From positions 281,682 to 345,681 of the forward strand of contig JAEWAB010000002.1 in NCBI GenBank assembly GCA_023391875.1: 64,000 nucleotides of DNA. The letters are read 5' to 3'. This document shows positions 43,502 through 52,040 of this stretch, one piece after another. The first letter of the stretch is position 1. Each line of letters starts with the position of its first letter. Under the pieces are notes generated by a model, which saw nothing but the letters and a program-made list of their open reading frames with translations, searched no databases and had not been told where the DNA came from. Source of the stretch: Bacillota bacterium (GTDB lineage Bacteria > Bacillota > Clostridia > Oscillospirales > Ruminococcaceae). A program made the translations under genes and the position numbers.

Positions 43502-44596
43502 TTAGGATTTTACAAAGGTTTTATCCTGGGCGGGGCAGGAGGGGCGCTGCTTATTGCGGAATACCCACTCGCGCTGTACCTGAAAGCTGATTAGGAACAG
43601 TACCGCGTCGACAATCACCTTGCTCCATATCGGGCTGATGTGGGTCAGGCTGGAAAGGCCGTATACCCCGAGGTAGGAGAAGGTGGCCTGTATGACACAG
43701 ATGATAATGTATTTTAAGAGCGAATTGCGCTCGCCCTTTTTAAAAACGAGGTTGCGGTTTACCTTATAGTTAAAGGTGGAGGAACCGATGCGTGCCGCGT
43801 AGGTGGCGCAAAGGGTATTAAATACCAGAGAAAATTGCGAGGTAATGGCCAGTACGATACTGAACAGAATCATGTCCACCACAAACGAAGAGAGGGAAGA
43901 AAGTAAAAAGCGGATGATAAGCGCATAGATACGGGCGGAGTCACGCAGCATTCTGAAGTGTGTTGATTTATTGCCGTCTATATATATGGTTTGGATGGGC
44001 ACCTCATAAATCGGAATATCCAGCCGCTTGCTCTCCATCAGGATGCTGCTGCAAAATTCAAAGTGTTCACCATACGTACGTATCAGGTGTCGGAGCAGCT
44101 CGCTGGAGATGCCGCGCAGCCCGGTTTGGGTGTCGCTTACCTTAATGCCGCACAAAAAACGGAATACATTGCGGGTGATGATGTTGCCCGCACGGTTTGT
44201 CCAAGGCACCTGCTGCTGGTTGAAGTTCCGGGTACCAAGCACCAAATAACCGGGGTTTTGCCTTAGCGCCGCCGCACAGCGGAGCGCATCCTCGGGGCTA
44301 TGCTGCCCGTCGGCATCCAGCGTAACCGCGCCAAGATAATCGGGGTATTGGTTTAAAAAATAGTTAAAGCCGGTTTTAAGCGCTCTGCCGTAGCCAAGAT
44401 TTACCGCATGATTGACTACATTGCAGCCGTACTGTGCCACAGCCTGCTCAAAAACAGCGGATGATTGCTCCGCGCTGCCGTCATTTACAATAATGATCTG
44501 TTCAAACCCGACCCGCTGTAGGCCCGTGATGGTTTTTAACAACTTCTCATCCGGGTTATACGCGGGTATAATGGCAGCGATTTTAAGTTGCTCCAT
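43502..44596 (-). CDS. GT2 glycosyltransferase fused to GtrA-type membrane domain
   Basis: 364 residues. The N-terminal 220 residues are a family 2 glycosyltransferase of the polyprenyl-phosphate sugar synthase type (IPAYNPDEKL, IIVNDGS, TLDADGQHSPED). The C-terminal 120 residues are a four-helix GtrA domain, which is thought to flip or bind lipid-linked sugars (KVNRNLVFKKGE, QVQREWVF). Together they suggest synthesis and translocation of a polyprenyl-phosphate sugar for wall glycan decoration. The acyltransferase gene follows. Confidence 0.9.
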   Translation of the reverse strand: MEQLKIAAIIPAYNPDEKLLKTITGLQRVGFEQIIIVNDGSAEQSSAVFEQAVAQYGCNVVNHAVNLGYGRALKTGFNYFLNQYPDYLGAVTLDADGQHSPEDALRCAAALRQNPGYLVLGTRNFNQQQVPWTNRAGNIITRNVFRFLCGIKVSDTQTGLRGISSELLRHLIRTYGEHFEFCSSILMESKRLDIPIYEVPIQTIYIDGNKSTHFRMLRDSARIYALIIRFLLSSLSSFVVDMILFSIVLAITSQFSLVFNTLCATYAARIGSSTFNYKVNRNLVFKKGERNSLLKYIIICVIQATFSYLGVYGLSSLTHISPIWSKVIVDAVLFLISFQVQREWVFRNKQRPSCPAQDKTFVKS

Positions 44597-44630
44597 AAAA
44601 TTCTCCCTTAAAAAGCGGCATTTGTTATAC

Positions 44631-44670
44631 TAAATTCCATTTGAAATAGGGATAAAATCCCCATTTCAAG
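44631..44670. repeat. Dispersed palindrome, copy 2
   Basis: Imperfect palindrome CCATTTGAAATAGGGATAA... resembling that at 27371-27414. Confidence 0.55.
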
Positions 44671-44693
44671 CACGCCGTTATACTAACGGCGTG
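44671..44693. repeat. Perfect ten-base inverted repeat
   Basis: CACGCCGTTA, a TAC loop, then the exact complement. It directly adjoins the palindrome at 44631-44670. Confidence 0.55.
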
Positions 44694-44941
44694 GGCGGCT
44701 TTTAGCCGCAAAATTGCCATTCAATACTCATTGTGCAATAGTGCTTAGCGTTGTTGCTCCCCGCCAAAGGTGGGGATTAAAAAGTAATTTTATTACTTTA
44801 AAATTAGTATTATTATGCCAAACTTGCGATTAAAAAGACATACCCGTGCATCAAATGCCGAGAATGCCCTCATTTCTGATGTCGACCGATATCACGGACA
44901 ATAAATAATATACCATGTTGAATGGAATTTGTAAATAATGT

Positions 44942-45136
44942 ATGCAAATTAATGCGGTGAACGGTAAATTATCGGTAAATATTTCGTTGACAGAAGTGGT
45001 CGAAAACGGTATAGCCTCGCAGACGCTACAGCCCATATATGTAGGCATTATCAACAAGGGGAACACAGCGCTGTTTATTCTGGCAGCCGTCTACGCATAC
45101 AAGTTGTTGGATAAAAAAGAAGCGATGTCCGTTTAA
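44942..45136 (+). pseudogene. Possible remnant of a membrane or surface protein
   Basis: A 64-codon frame without a ribosome-binding site. It ends in a short hydrophobic stretch and charged tail (GNTALFILAAVYAYKLLDKKE), like the C-terminus of an anchored protein. The position in an otherwise gene-free 500-base gap and the stop codon directly upstream suggest a gene remnant. It may be chance. Confidence 0.25.
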
Positions 45137-45705
45137 TAAGTATGCGTGCAAAGCTCCTTGATCTTGTCGCGCAGCAGCAGGAAATCCTCAAAGGCGACGG
45201 GCTTTAGGTTCGGGTTGCGCAGGAGCGCCGCAGGGTGCATGGTGCCCATCACGAGGCGGCCGTTTTGTTCAAACCATTTGCCGTGCTCGCTTGTTACCTT
45301 GAAGTTCTCGCTGATAAAGCGCTTGGCGGCAATGCGCCCCACGCAGACGATAATCTTGGGGTTCAGTAGCTCTATCTGGCGTGCGAGGTGCCCGGCGCAC
45401 GCGGCCTGCTCCTCGGGCAGCGGGTCGCGGTTCTCGGGCGGGCGGCATTTGATGATGTTAGCGATGTAGATGTTCTTATCGCGGTAAAGGTCGATGCAGG
45501 CGAGCAGCTTGTCCAACAGCTGGCCGGAGCGGCCCACAAACGGCAAGCCGTCCGCATCCTCCTGCGCACCCGGCGCTTCGCCGATAAACAGCACCTCGGC
45601 ATCCTCCACCCCGGTGCCAAATACCACGTTTTTACGCGTCTGGCTCAAGGCGCAGGCAGTACAGCCCAGAACGTTCTCCCGCAAACTGTTAAAGCTCTCG
45701 CTCAT
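45133..45705 (-). CDS. Uracil-DNA glycosylase, family 4
   Basis: 190 residues, typical of Fe-S cluster UDGs. It removes uracil from DNA to start base excision repair. GEAPGAQEDADGLPFVGRSG is the active-site motif; Cys in LGCTACALS, KCRPPENRDP and QAACAGHL fit the 4Fe-4S ligands; GTMHPAALLRNP is the second motif. A dispersed hairpin element (copy B) forms its 5' region. Confidence 0.93.
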   Translation of the reverse strand: MSESFNSLRENVLGCTACALSQTRKNVVFGTGVEDAEVLFIGEAPGAQEDADGLPFVGRSGQLLDKLLACIDLYRDKNIYIANIIKCRPPENRDPLPEEQAACAGHLARQIELLNPKIIVCVGRIAAKRFISENFKVTSEHGKWFEQNGRLVMGTMHPAALLRNPNLKPVAFEDFLLLRDKIKELCTHTY

Positions 45706-45724
45706 GCTTTATCAAATCCTTTAT

Positions 45725-45835
45725 ATATAGTATAATCGTCCATTTCCGCCGGTTACCCCGCAGGGGCGAGGCGGTGGACATAAAAATAAACGCATGCAAA
45801 GGCTGGTCCTTTTACATGCGCTTATTATACCATAT
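45725..45835 (-). repeat. Dispersed two-hairpin element, copy B
   Basis: A 111-base element that reads toward the uracil-DNA glycosylase gene. On the minus strand it begins with an extended -10-like TGGTATAAT, forms hairpin 1 (AAGCGCATG/CATGCGTTT) and then the conserved hairpin 2 (outer GTCCA/TGGAC), and ends in an inverted TATAAT-like terminus. It ends 20 bases before the start codon. Confidence 0.65.
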
Positions 45836-45922
45836 TTCAATTTAAAAAAGTATAAGGCTTGCAATAACGGGCGAATAGTCGTAGAATAGGGATGTAATAC
45901 ATACTAATGGAGGAAGCAACGG

Positions 45923-46495
45923 ATGAAGTTTATCGTTGAAACATCTGCCCGTCATGTGCATGTAAGTGAGGCGGATTTAAAAACATTATTTGGCGAGGGC
46001 GCAACCCTGACGAAGAAGAAGGACCTTTCCCAACCCGGTCAGTATGCCTGCGAAGAGCGCGTTACCGTTGTAGGCCCCAAGAGCTCACTTGCGGGTGTAT
46101 CGATACTCGGCCCGACACGTCCCAACACTCAGGTGGAGCTTTCGGCCACCGACGCGCGTTCCATCGGCATCTCCGCGCCGATTCGCGAGTCCGGCGACAT
46201 CAAGGGCAGCGGCGCCTGCAAGATCGTCGGCCCCAAGGGTGAGGTAGAGATCAGCGAAGGCGTAATCGTTGCGAAGCGTCACATCCACGCAACCCCTGCC
46301 GATGCCGCGAAGCTTGGCGTAAGCGACAAAGAGGTGGTTGCCGTTAAGATTGTTACCCCCGAAAGAACTACCATCTACGGCGACGTGGTAGTGCGCGTAT
46401 CAGATAAGTTCGCGCTTGCCATGCATATCGATACCGATGAATCCAACGCCGCAGGTACATCCGGCACCATCGAGGGCGAGATTGTGAAGCTGTAA
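45923..46495 (+). CDS. pduL: PduL-type phosphate acyltransferase
   Basis: 190 residues. PduL converts acyl-CoA and phosphate to acyl-phosphate and is unrelated in fold to Pta. The zinc-binding His motifs SARHVHVSEADL, KRHIHATPADA and MHIDTDESNAAG are intact. No microcompartment targeting helix is present at the N-terminus and no shell genes are nearby, so it probably serves acetate fermentation in the cytoplasm. GGAGG precedes the ATG. Confidence 0.93.
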   Translation: MKFIVETSARHVHVSEADLKTLFGEGATLTKKKDLSQPGQYACEERVTVVGPKSSLAGVSILGPTRPNTQVELSATDARSIGISAPIRESGDIKGSGACKIVGPKGEVEISEGVIVAKRHIHATPADAAKLGVSDKEVVAVKIVTPERTTIYGDVVVRVSDKFALAMHIDTDESNAAGTSGTIEGEIVKL

Positions 46496-46563
46496 GCTTC
46501 CATCCAATCAACCGGCGATACCATATTAATCGCGCCGGTGTAAAAGCGATAAAAGAATCAGGC

Positions 46564-46601
46564 AGCGGCTGGGCTTGCGAAGCAGGCTTAGCCGCTTTTT
46601 G
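46564..46601 (+). terminator. Terminator of pduL
   Basis: Fifteen-base stem with G-T pairs (AGCGGCTGGGCTTGC with GCAGGCTTAGCCGCT), three-base loop, five T. Confidence 0.8.
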
Positions 46602-46638
46602 TATTACCGGTTAAGCAGACACACTCTCTTTCCGCCTG

Positions 46639-46667
46639 TTGACACCATTTTGTATTTTTGGTATCAT
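46639..46667 (+). promoter_or_regulatory. Promoter of the MFS exporter leader
   Basis: TTGACA (46639-46644), 17-base spacer, TATCAT (46662-46667). It lies almost 280 bases before the MFS gene, so the transcript has a long leader. Confidence 0.75.
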
Positions 46668-46696
46668 AATAGTATCGTATTGAAAAGGAGTACTTT

Positions 46697-46717
46697 ATGC
46701 TGCTTGCATTTCTGTAA
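46697..46717 (+). CDS. Leader peptide MLLAFL
   Basis: ATG CTG CTT GCA TTT CTG TAA, with AAAAGGAG six bases upstream: a near-ideal ribosome-binding site for a six-codon ORF. It stands at the start of the leader of an exporter gene, with an attenuator-like terminator between. Short translated ORFs in this position control antibiotic-induced efflux or resistance genes by ribosome stalling. Confidence 0.55.
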   Translation: MLLAFL

Positions 46718-46861
46718 ACTTGTAAAAAGACTGTGCTTAGCCCTGTTCGATGGGGCTTTAAGTTTAGCATGCTTTTTTACGGGTGCGAACAGAGATGTAA
46801 AGGCTGGCTGTATGTATTGCCGCTGCGGCTTTTTTACCCTTTTGCATAACTGATCGACCTT

Positions 46862-46903
46862 GCGTGAGCAGCTGCCAAACTGGCGAGCCGTTCACGCTTT
46901 TTT
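46862..46903 (+). terminator. Attenuator-like terminator before the MFS gene
   Basis: Stem GCGTGA/TCACGC enclosing GCT/AGC and GCCA/TGGC, with an AAC loop and six T. It lies 40 bases before the MFS start codon, so unmodulated transcription would stop short of the gene. Confidence 0.8.
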
Positions 46904-46944
46904 GTTCTTTTACTACGCAACTCAACCGAATGATGGAGGTAACT

Positions 46945-48222
46945 ATGAAGCCAACCAATACATGGGTATCCAAAACCGCGCTGTTTTTAACCAGCCAGAT
47001 GTTCTCGCTGTTTGGCTCCTCGGTGGTAGGGTATGTGGTGATATGGTACATTACGCTCGAGACCTCGTCGGCGTGGATGATGACCGTTTCCATCCTCTGC
47101 ACCTTTTTGCCGCAGCTGTTCGTTTCACTGTTTGCGGGGGTGTGGGCCGACCGTTACAGCCGCAAGCTGCTCATTATGCTCTCGGATCTGTTTACGGCAC
47201 TATGCACCCTTGTGCTGGCGGTATTTTTCCTGCTCGGGGTGCGGTCTTTTACCCTCATCTTTATCATATCCGCATTGCGCTCGCTGGGCGCGGGCGTACA
47301 GGCGCCCGCGGTAGGGGCCATACTGCCGCAGCTGGTGCCCACCGAAAAGCTCACCAAGGTAAACGGCATCAGCAACGCGCTAAATTCGGCACTGATGCTG
47401 CTTTCCCCTGCCGTGGGCGGGTTGCTGCTTGCCGAGGTGGATATGGGCTACGCGCTGCTGGTGGATGTGATCACCGCGCTGCTTGCAGTGTGTATCCTGC
47501 TGTTTTTGAAGGTGCAGAAGGCGGAGCGCTCGGATGAGCCGGCGTCTACCCTCGGCGACCTGAAAAAGGGCCTGCGCTACACCATGGAACACCCGATCTT
47601 GCGCCGGCTGATGATCTTCTACCTGCTGTTTTTCTTCTTGGTATCACCCGCCGCGTTCCTAACGCCTGTGATGGTGGAGCGCAGCTTCGGCCCCGAGGTG
47701 TGGCGGCTGACGGCCAACGAGATGCTGTGGACGGCGGGCTCGCTGCTCGGCGGTGTGCTTATCTCGGTGTGGGGCGGGTTTAAAAACCGACTTGCCACCA
47801 TGGCGCTGGCGACCGCGGGCTTTGGCGTTACCTTCGCGCTGTTGGGGGTTGCGGGCAACTTCTATCTCTACCTTGGCATCATGCTGGTGTCGGGCATCTT
47901 CATGCCGGTTTTCAGCACGGCGGAAACGGTGCTGGTACAGGAGACGGTGGAGGAACAGATGCTCGGGCGCGTGTTCTCGATTGTACAGATCATCATCACC
48001 GGCTCCATGCCGCTGGGCATGGTGGTGTTCGGCCCGCTGGGGGATATTATCAAGATCGAGTACCTGCTCATCGGCACCGGCGTGCTCATGGTACTGCTCA
48101 CACCGTTTATCCTGAGCAGTAAAGCAAGTGTGAAGTCAATTAACTTGTCACCCGCCGGAGCGGTTACTGAGGAAACCGCTGCTTCTGCTGAACGTGCAGC
48201 AGACGATGCCGCCGCCAATTAA
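46945..48222 (+). CDS. MFS drug-efflux-type transporter
   Basis: 425 residues, twelve predicted membrane helices. The loop motif FAGVWADRYSRKLLI is the MFS motif A (here AGxWADRYxRK). Overall character resembles the macrolide-efflux (Mef-like) branch of the MFS. It exports small molecules with the proton gradient; the drug is not known. The ATG at 46945 has GGAGG four to five bases upstream; the frame continues upstream to 46864 through the terminator and is rejected as start. The leader peptide and attenuator argue for induction by a translation inhibitor. Confidence 0.88.
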   Translation: MKPTNTWVSKTALFLTSQMFSLFGSSVVGYVVIWYITLETSSAWMMTVSILCTFLPQLFVSLFAGVWADRYSRKLLIMLSDLFTALCTLVLAVFFLLGVRSFTLIFIISALRSLGAGVQAPAVGAILPQLVPTEKLTKVNGISNALNSALMLLSPAVGGLLLAEVDMGYALLVDVITALLAVCILLFLKVQKAERSDEPASTLGDLKKGLRYTMEHPILRRLMIFYLLFFFLVSPAAFLTPVMVERSFGPEVWRLTANEMLWTAGSLLGGVLISVWGGFKNRLATMALATAGFGVTFALLGVAGNFYLYLGIMLVSGIFMPVFSTAETVLVQETVEEQMLGRVFSIVQIIITGSMPLGMVVFGPLGDIIKIEYLLIGTGVLMVLLTPFILSSKASVKSINLSPAGAVTEETAASAERAADDAAAN

Positions 48223-48240
48223 GAACTGATCGGCAGCGTA

Positions 48241-48281
48241 AGCCCTGCGGCGTATCTCGTATTGAGATAGGCCGCAGGGCT
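48241..48281. terminator. Bidirectional terminator between MFS and PadR genes
   Basis: Eleven-base perfect stem (AGCCCTGCGGC and complement) with an inner TATCTC/GAGATA stem and flanking T-runs, between convergent genes. Confidence 0.85.
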
Positions 48282-48284
48282 ATT

Positions 48285-48596
48285 TTATTCAACCCCTAAC
48301 GTCTTAACCGCCGTCCGTATCTGCTGCCACTCGTTTTGCAGCTCCCGCAGCCTTTGCTGCCCCTGAGCCGTGATTCTGTAGTACTTTCGCTGCGGCCCGC
48401 CGGAGACCGTGCCATAATAGGTCTCGGTATATCCGTCGCTGTGCAGGCGCCGTAGGATGGTGTAGATGGTCGCTTCATGTACATCGGTAAAGGCCCTTGT
48501 TACTATCTGCATCAGTTCATAGCCATACATCTCTTTTTGCTTTATCTGTGACAGGATGCACAGCTCCAGCACACCCTTCTTCATCTGCCCGTCCAC
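48285..48596 (-). CDS. PadR-family transcriptional regulator
   Basis: 103 residues. The winged helix is shown by GVLELCILSQIKQKEMYGYELMQ and ATIYTILRRLHSDGYTE, then GGPQRKYYRITAQGQQ. PadR proteins repress membrane-stress or drug-response genes. The start is GTG with GGAGG ten bases upstream, overlapping the end of the DUF1700 gene by 16 bases, so the pair is coupled. It likely regulates its own operon. Confidence 0.92.
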   Translation of the reverse strand: MDGQMKKGVLELCILSQIKQKEMYGYELMQIVTRAFTDVHEATIYTILRRLHSDGYTETYYGTVSGGPQRKYYRITAQGQQRLRELQNEWQQIRTAVKTLGVE

Positions 48597-49444
48597 GACA
48601 ATACATCCTCCTGACGCTTACTACCTTGCTTTCTGATAAAGAACAGGGCAAATACTATTGTTAGTACGATACCCACCGCCACTGGCAGCAGGCTCCTGTA
48701 TATACCTGCCGCCAGTGTCTCGGGTGAGACCATCTCCCGCAGCAAAAGGGATATATCCGAAAGGGTAAAGAATGCCCCCAACGGGTAAAACAGCAGCCCT
48801 TTTGCCCACGCATAAGCGGCGGATAGGTGCAACAGCCATAAAACAGCACAAACTATCAGCAGTACAGTCAGGCTTGTAATGGCGGACATGAACATACCGA
48901 GTATCTCGGGGCTGAGAATGTAATCAACAAAGGAGAAAGCGTTCAACAGCATCTGCGCCAGTGATGCAATGAATAAGGTGAGCACACCCAGCAGCACAAC
49001 GGTTGCAGCGATGTAAAAATGAGGTGCTTTTTGAAGGCGGGGTTTAAAAAGCTTATGATATCCGCCCACCAGCAACAATATCGGAAGTACCGTCGTCAAA
49101 AGGATATCGATACCGTACCGGCTTAGGCGAACCTGCTTAAAATTCAGGACAAAAAGTATTGCGATAACGCCAGCCGCGGCCAGAATTCTGCCCAGTATGG
49201 CCCTAAGGCGGACATATTCATGCCGTGCTTTTTCCGTGGAAACGTCTTTTTTGTCGCGTAACAGCTCCTGTGCCACTGTTGCGGGCAAGCCGAATTCAGA
49301 CGTCAGCTCGTCCTCTGTTTTACCCTCTTGCATCCCGGTATCGAAATACTCCGCATAGTCGGCGGTAATCTCGTAAATATCCTGTATTGGCAGCCCTTTT
49401 TCCAAAGCCGCGGTAAGTGCCTGGAGATACTCTGTTTTCGTCAT
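48581..49444 (-). CDS. DUF1700 membrane protein
   Basis: 287 residues. The N-terminal 80 residues match DUF1700/HAAS-type domains (YLQALTAALEKGLPIQDIYEITADYAEYFD), the rest has about six membrane helices. Such proteins are found as partners of PadR regulators and may act as membrane sensors; the detailed role is unknown. The ATG at 49444 has GGAG nine bases upstream. The usual order is PadR first; here DUF1700 is first. Confidence 0.85.
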   Translation of the reverse strand: MTKTEYLQALTAALEKGLPIQDIYEITADYAEYFDTGMQEGKTEDELTSEFGLPATVAQELLRDKKDVSTEKARHEYVRLRAILGRILAAAGVIAILFVLNFKQVRLSRYGIDILLTTVLPILLLVGGYHKLFKPRLQKAPHFYIAATVVLLGVLTLFIASLAQMLLNAFSFVDYILSPEILGMFMSAITSLTVLLIVCAVLWLLHLSAAYAWAKGLLFYPLGAFFTLSDISLLLREMVSPETLAAGIYRSLLPVAVGIVLTIVFALFFIRKQGSKRQEDVLSWTGR

Positions 49445-49590
49445 GCTCATTCACTCCGTTCTGCAAATCCATAATCAGTAATTAGAGCATAACTCACTAC
49501 TGATTAATAGTCAATAGTTTCGGCATATTTAGGCGAATAATATCGCTACCAGTAATATTTTAATAAATTATAACTTTTCTTCGACCTCTC

Positions 49591-49619
49591 TTGACGCTCA
49601 ACCCAATATATGTTATCAT
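49591..49619 (+). promoter_or_regulatory. Promoter of the mutS2 operon leader
   Basis: TTGACG (49591-49596), 17-base spacer, TATCAT (49614-49619). It lies about 470 bases before the start codon of the first full gene. Confidence 0.65.
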
Positions 49620-49625
49620 TATCTC

Positions 49626-50090
49626 GAAATAAAAACAGAGAGGATGTTTTTGATGTCGGCGTCTGTAAAGGTGGTTCACAACTAAATAGTTGTTGAAAGG
49701 TTTTTCGGCGGCGGGGTACAGCGTGTATGCCTGCTTGTTCGTTTTACCTTTCGGGCTCGCCGTTTTTTCGGCAGGGCTCGAACATCTGCCTGCGTGCAAG
49801 GGCTTATGGCCTGTCGCGCGTTACAGACATGCTTCATAAACTACCTTTATGAAATACACGACCCCTTAGTAATGCCTAAGCCGCGTTTTCATCGCACTAA
49901 GCGACGATATGTGGCTTTTGAGGATATGCAAGGGGAACTGAAGCGTGGCGGATTCGTTCTGTCGCGTATTTTTTATGTGTTTTTATAAGTGGTGCGTAGT
50001 ACCCGCGGGAGCAGTCTGCCCTTATCATTCGATGTGAAGGAGCGAGAGATGTTTTATCCCCGCGGGCATTCTTATTAGGAGGAAAACACC
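49626..50090 (+). promoter_or_regulatory. Long structured leader of the mutS2-ABC exporter operon
   Basis: About 465 bases of leader. Near the 5' end AGAGAGG and ATG at 49653 open a ten-codon ORF (MSASVKVVHN). Further on are TTCATAAA/TTTATGAA (8 bp), CTTAG/CTAAG, and TGTTCG/CGAACA pairings. A 42-codon frame starting at 49720 (MPACSFYLSG) is open but has no clear ribosome-binding site. No T-box or known riboswitch motif was recognised. Confidence 0.4.
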
Positions 50091-52040
50091 GTGGAAAAAC
50101 CACTTATCACACTTGAATTTAATAGGATCCTCGATATGCTCTGCGCCCTTGCGGTTTCACCCAGGGCGGAGGGGCGGCTGCGTGCACTGCGCCCGGCGCT
50201 GAGCGAAAGCGAATGTGCGCGCCGGATGGCGGAGACCACCGACGCGAAGTATATCCTCGAGAGCTTTGGCAACCCGCCGCTCACCCCCATGAAAGAGATC
50301 GAGATGCTGCTGGAGCTCTGTACCAAGGGTGCCATGCTCATTCCCGAGCAGCTTGGGCAGGTGGCGCAGTTTTTGGCGGCATGCAGGCGCATGAAGGGGT
50401 ACCTTAAAAAGGCGGAGCTTATCAGCGGCGATATCGCGCTCTATGGCGGCTCCGTCGACCCGCTAAACGCGCTCTGCGAGGAGATCGACCGCACGGTGCG
50501 CGGCGACAGGCTGGATGACGCCGCATCCCCCGCGCTGCGCGATATACGCAGGCAGATAGACAACATGCACACTGCCGTCAAGGCGAAGCTCGAAAGCCTT
50601 TTGCGCGGGCACAAGGAGTGGTTCGCCGACGGCTACGTCGCTACGCGCAACGGGCGGCTGGTGCTGCCGGTGAAGCGGGAGTTTAAAAATATGGTGAGCG
50701 GCTCGGTGGTGGATACCTCCGCCACGGGCGGCACCTGCTTTATCGAGCCGGCCTCGGTGCGCAGGCTGCAGGAGGAGCTTGCGCAGCTCGAGGTGGAGGA
50801 GGAAAACGAGGTGCGGCGCATCCTCTACACCCTTACCGCGCTGGTGGATGAGAACGCGTCCCCGCTGCACATCAACATCGAGGCGATGGAAGCGCTCGAC
50901 TTCGTGTTCGCCAAGGCAAAGCTCTCGGCACAGATGGACGCCATCCCCGTGCCGGTGACCGCCGAGCGGCGCATCGTGTTGAAAAACACACGCCATCCAC
51001 TGATTAGAAAAGAGGTATGCGTACCCATCGACTTCGCGCTGGGTGACGGTGTAAACGGGGTAATCATCACCGGGCCGAACACCGGCGGTAAAACGGTGGC
51101 GCTAAAAACCGTGGGGCTGTTGTCGGTGATGGCACAGTGCGGGCTGCACCTGCCGGTGGGCGAGGGGAGTACCCTCTGTCTGCACAACCTTGTGCTGTGC
51201 GACATTGGCGACGGGCAGAGCATCGCCGAGAACCTCTCCACCTTCTCCTCACACATCACCAATATCATCGAGGTTCTGCGCCTTGCGGGCAGGGATAGCC
51301 TTGTGCTTCTCGACGAGCTCGGCTCAGGCACCGACCCGGCGGAGGGCATGGGCATCGCGGTGGCGGTGCTAACCGAGCTGCGGGTTAAGGGCTGCCTGTT
51401 TGTGGCCACCACCCACTACCCCGAGGTGAAGGAGTACGCCAAAACCGCCGAAGGCCTTATCAACGCGCGTATGGCGTTTGACCGCGAGAGCCTGCGCCCG
51501 CTCTACCGGCTGGAGCTTGGCGAGGCGGGCGAAAGCTGTGCGCTCTATATCGCACAGCGCCTGGGCTTCCCCGTGCACCTGCTGCAAACGGCGCAGGAGG
51601 CCGCTTACGGCGGGGTTTCCCGCTCAAACGAGCCTCATACGGCAATCACATTTACTGAAACTCAAACGCCTGAATCCGTAATATCGCCGTTACCTCCAAC
51701 GATTAAGCGCGAAAAGCCGAAGGATACCACCCCACGCCGCGCCGACAGCTTTAAGCTGGGCGACAGCGTGATGGTTTACCCGCAAAAGGAGATTGGCATT
51801 GTATTTATGCCCGCCAACGAGCGCGGCGAAATCGGCGTACAGCTCAAGCAGGGGGTTAAAAAACTGATCCCGCACAAGCGGCTGAAGCTGCAGGTACCCG
51901 CTGATAAGCTCTACCCGCCGGACTATGATTTTTCCGTTATCTTTGACAGCGTAGCCAACCGCAAGGCGCGGCATGTGCTGAACAAGCGGCACGACCCCAG
52001 CCTTATCATCCTGCACGAGCAGGGGGAGGAAACGACATGA
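50091..52040 (+). CDS. MutS2-like ATPase lacking the Smr domain
   Basis: 649 residues against about 780 for MutS2. The core and clamp regions are present, with Walker A TGPNTGGKTVALKT and Walker B LVLLDELGSGTDPAEG, then VATTHYPEVKEYA. The family's C-terminal Smr nuclease domain is absent: the tail instead ends in a basic beta-rich stretch (FKLGDSVMVYPQKEIGIV) and a short helical end. MutS2 proteins act on recombination intermediates or stalled ribosomes; without Smr, cleavage is unlikely. Start GTG after AGGAGG. The exporter ATPase gene overlaps its end by 4 bases, so the two are coupled. Confidence 0.85.
   Translation: MEKPLITLEFNRILDMLCALAVSPRAEGRLRALRPALSESECARRMAETTDAKYILESFGNPPLTPMKEIEMLLELCTKGAMLIPEQLGQVAQFLAACRRMKGYLKKAELISGDIALYGGSVDPLNALCEEIDRTVRGDRLDDAASPALRDIRRQIDNMHTAVKAKLESLLRGHKEWFADGYVATRNGRLVLPVKREFKNMVSGSVVDTSATGGTCFIEPASVRRLQEELAQLEVEEENEVRRILYTLTALVDENASPLHINIEAMEALDFVFAKAKLSAQMDAIPVPVTAERRIVLKNTRHPLIRKEVCVPIDFALGDGVNGVIITGPNTGGKTVALKTVGLLSVMAQCGLHLPVGEGSTLCLHNLVLCDIGDGQSIAENLSTFSSHITNIIEVLRLAGRDSLVLLDELGSGTDPAEGMGIAVAVLTELRVKGCLFVATTHYPEVKEYAKTAEGLINARMAFDRESLRPLYRLELGEAGESCALYIAQRLGFPVHLLQTAQEAAYGGVSRSNEPHTAITFTETQTPESVISPLPPTIKREKPKDTTPRRADSFKLGDSVMVYPQKEIGIVFMPANERGEIGVQLKQGVKKLIPHKRLKLQVPADKLYPPDYDFSVIFDSVANRKARHVLNKRHDPSLIILHEQGEETT

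Noticed and set aside
46864..46944. N-terminal extension of the MFS transporter
   Set aside because: It runs through the attenuator hairpin and has no ribosome-binding site.
49626..50090. T-box, tmRNA, RNase P or SRP RNA in the mutS2 leader
   Set aside because: None of the diagnostic motifs (T-box consensus, tag ORF, conserved core sequences) was found.
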